Below are positions 4,139 to 6,372 of a stretch of DNA of 6,372 bases, piece by piece (position 1 is the first letter of the stretch; every line of letters begins with the position of its first letter). The notes under the pieces are model-generated. The model was not told the origin of the DNA, did not search any database, and worked only from the letters and a program-made list of their open reading frames with translations. This stretch comes from a bacterium. GTDB taxonomy: Bacteria > Desulfobacterota > DSWW01. The position numbers and the translations under genes are program-made. The DNA lies in NCBI GenBank assembly GCA_030609865.1, contig JAUWSZ010000158.1, forward strand, positions 1 through 6,372. The letters run 5' to 3'.

Positions 4139-5835
4139 CCCTCTCTCGCCTCCAGGTGGCGAACCCCCAATTGCATGGGGATCACACAGACGGCCAGGCT
4201 GAGGACCGCAACCAGGGCCAGGGAGCACACGACGAGGGCCCACCGGGACGCGTGTATTTCAATCCCCGCAAAATAGGACATAAAGATCACGTTCACCGGC
4301 CACGCCTCCAGGACTACGGCCAGGGCGATGAACCCCATGGCGAGGATCATGTAGAGGATCGCTCCGTACCCGGTGGCGATCTTCGCGACGTTCTCCACGA
4401 AGAAGCGGGGGTAGACCGCCCCGAGCCCGATGCCGAGCCCCACGATCCCGACGGTGATGAACATCATCGTGACGATCGAAAGGCCCATCATGAAGCCGGA
4501 GACGTTCAGGAACCAGTTGGACAGCACGATCAGGATCTCGGAGAGCACGAGCAGGGGCACCAGGTACATCCAGAACTTTGACCAGAGGAGCTTCTTGATC
4601 GAGATCGGCGCACTCCGGACAAGCCAGAAGGACTTTCCCTCGATGCTCACGGCCGGAAAGACGAACCGGATCGCCACGGCGGAGATCACGAATCCTGCCA
4701 GCCCCATGTTGAGGAAGGAGAGAAGGTTCTGCAGGTAGACAGTGGCCAAGGGGATCTTCTTCAGATCGAGGACCCGGAAATTGTACAGGTACACCACGAT
4801 CAGGGCCCCCAGCAGGAGCAGCTGCGTCCACTGGGTGGTGTCGCGCAGGAACAGCTTGATATCCTTTCTCACCACGGCCCGGGTCTGCAGCCCGAGAGGC
4901 CGGGTCAGGAAATCGGACGCCCGATGAATCCAGGAAGAGGCCGCGAGTCTCGTGCCCCCACCCTCCTGCGACCTCATCCAGCCGTCGATGTAGATGCGCC
5001 CCCCTACCCAGGTGCCGATCGTGACCGACGCCATGGCCGTGCTCGCGAGCAGCAGGAAATGGAAGAGCGGTGCTCCCGGCTTGCCGAAGAGCAGGGGAAC
5101 CAGGAACTCGGTGAGCCAGTGGCTCGGAAGATACACCGAAGAGGGGGTCCTGACCATGGCGAGGAAGTTGATGAACCGGTCCAGCTCGGCCTCCTCAAAG
5201 AGCCTCTCCGGCTGGAGGAACCGGAACAGGAGATAGAGGCTCACCAGGACGAGGATGGAAAGAAGAACAAGGATCTCTTTCGTCCTTCGTGCCGGGAAGA
5301 GGCGGACGAGGCCCATGGTGCAGATGATTCCCACGGCCGCGGCAATGACCAGCAGGGGAACGAACCCCAGAAGGACCGCTCCGTAGTATGCCCAGGACGC
5401 CTTGTAGACCACCCCGTAGGCGCCGAACACGGGCATACCGAACAACACGATCATCCAGGAAGAGCTGAACAGGGTCTCCGTGAACTTGGCAAGGTAGATG
5501 CGTTCCAGGGAGAGGGGCATTGAATGCAGGAGCACGAGTTCGTCGGAAATGTAGAAGGCGGACAGGGCCGTGACGATGTTACTGAAGACCAGGAGGGAGA
5601 AGAAGACGACCATGATCATCGTGAGAAGCTTCACGGCCAGGAGGCTCCCGATCACCTCCACGCCCTGGAAGTAGGAGAGCACGCGGTAGAACAGGTAGAA
5701 AATCCCCACCCAGAAGAGGGCGCCCAGGGTGAAGATCACCGCGTTCTTGATCGTCCCGGAGCCCGGGCTCCCCCGGTCCCGGTTCCAGAGGGACCGCCAG
5801 GAAGGGTGCAGAAGATAGAGAAACGTGTCTTTCAT
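4135..5835 (-). CDS. ABC-2 type exporter permease, large two-half form
   Basis: A 566-residue polytopic membrane protein with about twelve hydrophobic segments, resembling the putative ABC transporter permease family ABC_tran_2 (PF16949-like). The ATG at 5835 is chosen because it overlaps the ATPase stop as ATGA and the protein starts MKDTFLYLLHPSWRSLWNRD, a normal cytoplasmic lead-in. An in-frame extension up to 6057 would translate the ATPase gene out of frame and is rejected. The two halves share a motif: YISDELVLLHSMPLSLERIYLAKF (95-118) and SIEGKSFWLVRSAPISIKKLLWSKF (397-421). Both read D/E-x(5-6)-L-x-x-S-x-P-L/I-S followed by a K-F, which probably marks the coupling region touching the ATPase. 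Residues 321-333 (VVRKDIKLFLRDT) open the second half. It lacks the accessory large periplasmic domains of FtsX/MacB-type permeases. The exported substrate is unknown. The TAG stop shares CTAG with the flavoenzyme stop. Confidence 0.88.
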   Translation of the reverse strand: MKDTFLYLLHPSWRSLWNRDRGSPGSGTIKNAVIFTLGALFWVGIFYLFYRVLSYFQGVEVIGSLLAVKLLTMIMVVFFSLLVFSNIVTALSAFYISDELVLLHSMPLSLERIYLAKFTETLFSSSWMIVLFGMPVFGAYGVVYKASWAYYGAVLLGFVPLLVIAAAVGIICTMGLVRLFPARRTKEILVLLSILVLVSLYLLFRFLQPERLFEEAELDRFINFLAMVRTPSSVYLPSHWLTEFLVPLLFGKPGAPLFHFLLLASTAMASVTIGTWVGGRIYIDGWMRSQEGGGTRLAASSWIHRASDFLTRPLGLQTRAVVRKDIKLFLRDTTQWTQLLLLGALIVVYLYNFRVLDLKKIPLATVYLQNLLSFLNMGLAGFVISAVAIRFVFPAVSIEGKSFWLVRSAPISIKKLLWSKFWMYLVPLLVLSEILIVLSNWFLNVSGFMMGLSIVTMMFITVGIVGLGIGLGAVYPRFFVENVAKIATGYGAILYMILAMGFIALAVVLEAWPVNVIFMSYFAGIEIHASRWALVVCSLALVAVLSLAVCVIPMQLGVRHLEAREG

Positions 5836-6372
5836 GATCTCAAATACTCGACGACCCGGGTCATTTCTTCCCCCCCGGTGAGCTGGAGGAAGATGGATTC
5901 CAGCCGTTCCGCTCCCCCCCTTGCCTGCTGCTGCAATTCTTCCTTGGTTCCCAGGGCGATGAGTTTCCCCTTGTGGAGGATGCCGATGCGGTCGCACACC
6001 TCCTCCGCCACCCCGAGGGTGTGGGTGGACATGAAGATGGTCTTGCCCCGGGCACACTGTTCCCGGAAGATCGATTTCACGAGCCGTGCCCCCTGGGGAT
6101 CGAGCCCCACCATCGGCTCGTCCACGATCACCACCTCGGGATGATGGAGAAAGGCGGCGCCCATCACGAGCCGCTGCCGCATTCCGTGGGAATAGCCTTC
6201 GATCAACTCGTCCCGGAAGTCCTGCAGGCTGAAGAGTTCGAACAGCTCGTCCACCCTTTGCGCGAGCCGTTGGCCGTCGACCCGGTAGAGGCCTCCGATG
6301 AACCGGAGGAACTCCTCTCCGGTGAGCTTTTCGTACAGGAAGGGGCGGTCCGGAATGAAGCCCATCAGGGCC
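5832..6372 (-). CDS. ABC transporter ATP-binding subunit (5' end outside window)
   Basis: The last 179 residues of an ABC ATPase; the true start and Walker A lie beyond the right edge. Visible motifs run in order. A Q-loop region reads MGFIPDRPFLYEKLTG, with D where many ABC proteins have Q, as is usual in this exporter subgroup. The degenerate signature YSHGMRQRL is at about 6194-6168. Walker B is VVIVDEP with catalytic E (about 6134-6114), followed by the D-loop GLDP and the H-loop STH (His codon at 6023-6021). The tail GILHKGKLIALGTKEELQQQ is typical of NatA/CcmA-like ABC-2 exporter ATPases. It energises the permease encoded directly downstream; the stop and the permease ATG overlap as ATGA (5835-5832), so the two are translationally coupled and made in matching amounts. 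All visible catalytic residues are intact. Confidence 0.95.
   Translation of the reverse strand, partial: ALMGFIPDRPFLYEKLTGEEFLRFIGGLYRVDGQRLAQRVDELFELFSLQDFRDELIEGYSHGMRQRLVMGAAFLHHPEVVIVDEPMVGLDPQGARLVKSIFREQCARGKTIFMSTHTLGVAEEVCDRIGILHKGKLIALGTKEELQQQARGGAERLESIFLQLTGGEEMTRVVEYLRS

Noticed and set aside
4146..4162. Near-palindrome TCGCCTCCAGGTGGCGA just past the convergent stops
   Set aside because: It codes for the permease C-terminus and has no T-tract on either strand, so terminator function is unsupported.
5836..6057. Extension of the permease start upstream to 6057
   Set aside because: The added 74 residues are Pro/Gly/His-rich and overlap the conserved ATPase frame; the ATGA overlap at 5835 is the natural start.
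4924..6144. Two adjacent plus-strand open frames (4924-5523 and 5524-6144) opposite the ABC genes
   Set aside because: Their products are low-complexity strings of Glu, His, Gly, Asp and Arg, as expected from the complement of a hydrophobic GC-rich membrane gene.

Overview
The window is GC-rich, densely packed bacterial chromosome with about ten protein genes. No rRNA, tRNA, CRISPR array, insertion sequence or convincing rho-independent terminator is visible. The gene set is a DUF885-like protein, a PIN toxin module, a cyclophilin, a double TM2 protein, a TetR regulator with a Tat-exported nitroreductase-fold enzyme, and an ABC-2 exporter. It would fit a Gram-negative environmental lineage such as Desulfobacterota/Deltaproteobacteria. 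That placement is inference with low confidence, because no marker gene here fixes the taxonomy.

Layout. (1) 1-534, minus strand: N-terminal 178 residues of a DUF885-like protein that runs off the left edge. (2) 591-1288, plus strand: a type II toxin-antitoxin pair (ribbon-helix-helix antitoxin, then PIN-domain toxin, overlapping by ATGA). Its promoter is strong and places the transcription start almost on the antitoxin ATG. (3) 1309-2211, plus strand: a cytoplasmic cyclophilin-type peptidyl-prolyl isomerase followed after 18 bp by a small membrane protein made of two TM2 domains. (4) 2257-4138, plus strand: a regulatory unit made of a TetR repressor and a Tat-signal-bearing, Acg/nitroreductase-like flavoenzyme. 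(5) 4135-6372, minus strand: an ABC-2 type exporter, with the ATPase (partial, lacking its Walker A end) overlapping the large permease by ATGA. The flavoenzyme and the permease converge, and their stop codons share one CTAG palindrome.

The most notable structure is the TetR circuit. A 16-bp dyad, GTCAC-N6-GTGAC or close to it, occurs three times. The first copy lies inside the 17-bp spacer of a near-consensus promoter ahead of tetR. The second lies at the predicted transcription start, 30 bp from the first. The third lies in the short gap between tetR and the flavoenzyme gene. This predicts an autoregulated repressor that also controls an exported flavin-dependent oxidoreductase in response to an unknown ligand. 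The ligand and substrate cannot be read from the sequence.

Other points of interest are the probably leaderless antitoxin mRNA with a palindrome over its -10 box, the exact 65-residue internal repeat of the TM2 protein, the two-half symmetry of the ABC permease, and the absence of a separate promoter for the cyclophilin downstream of the toxin gene.
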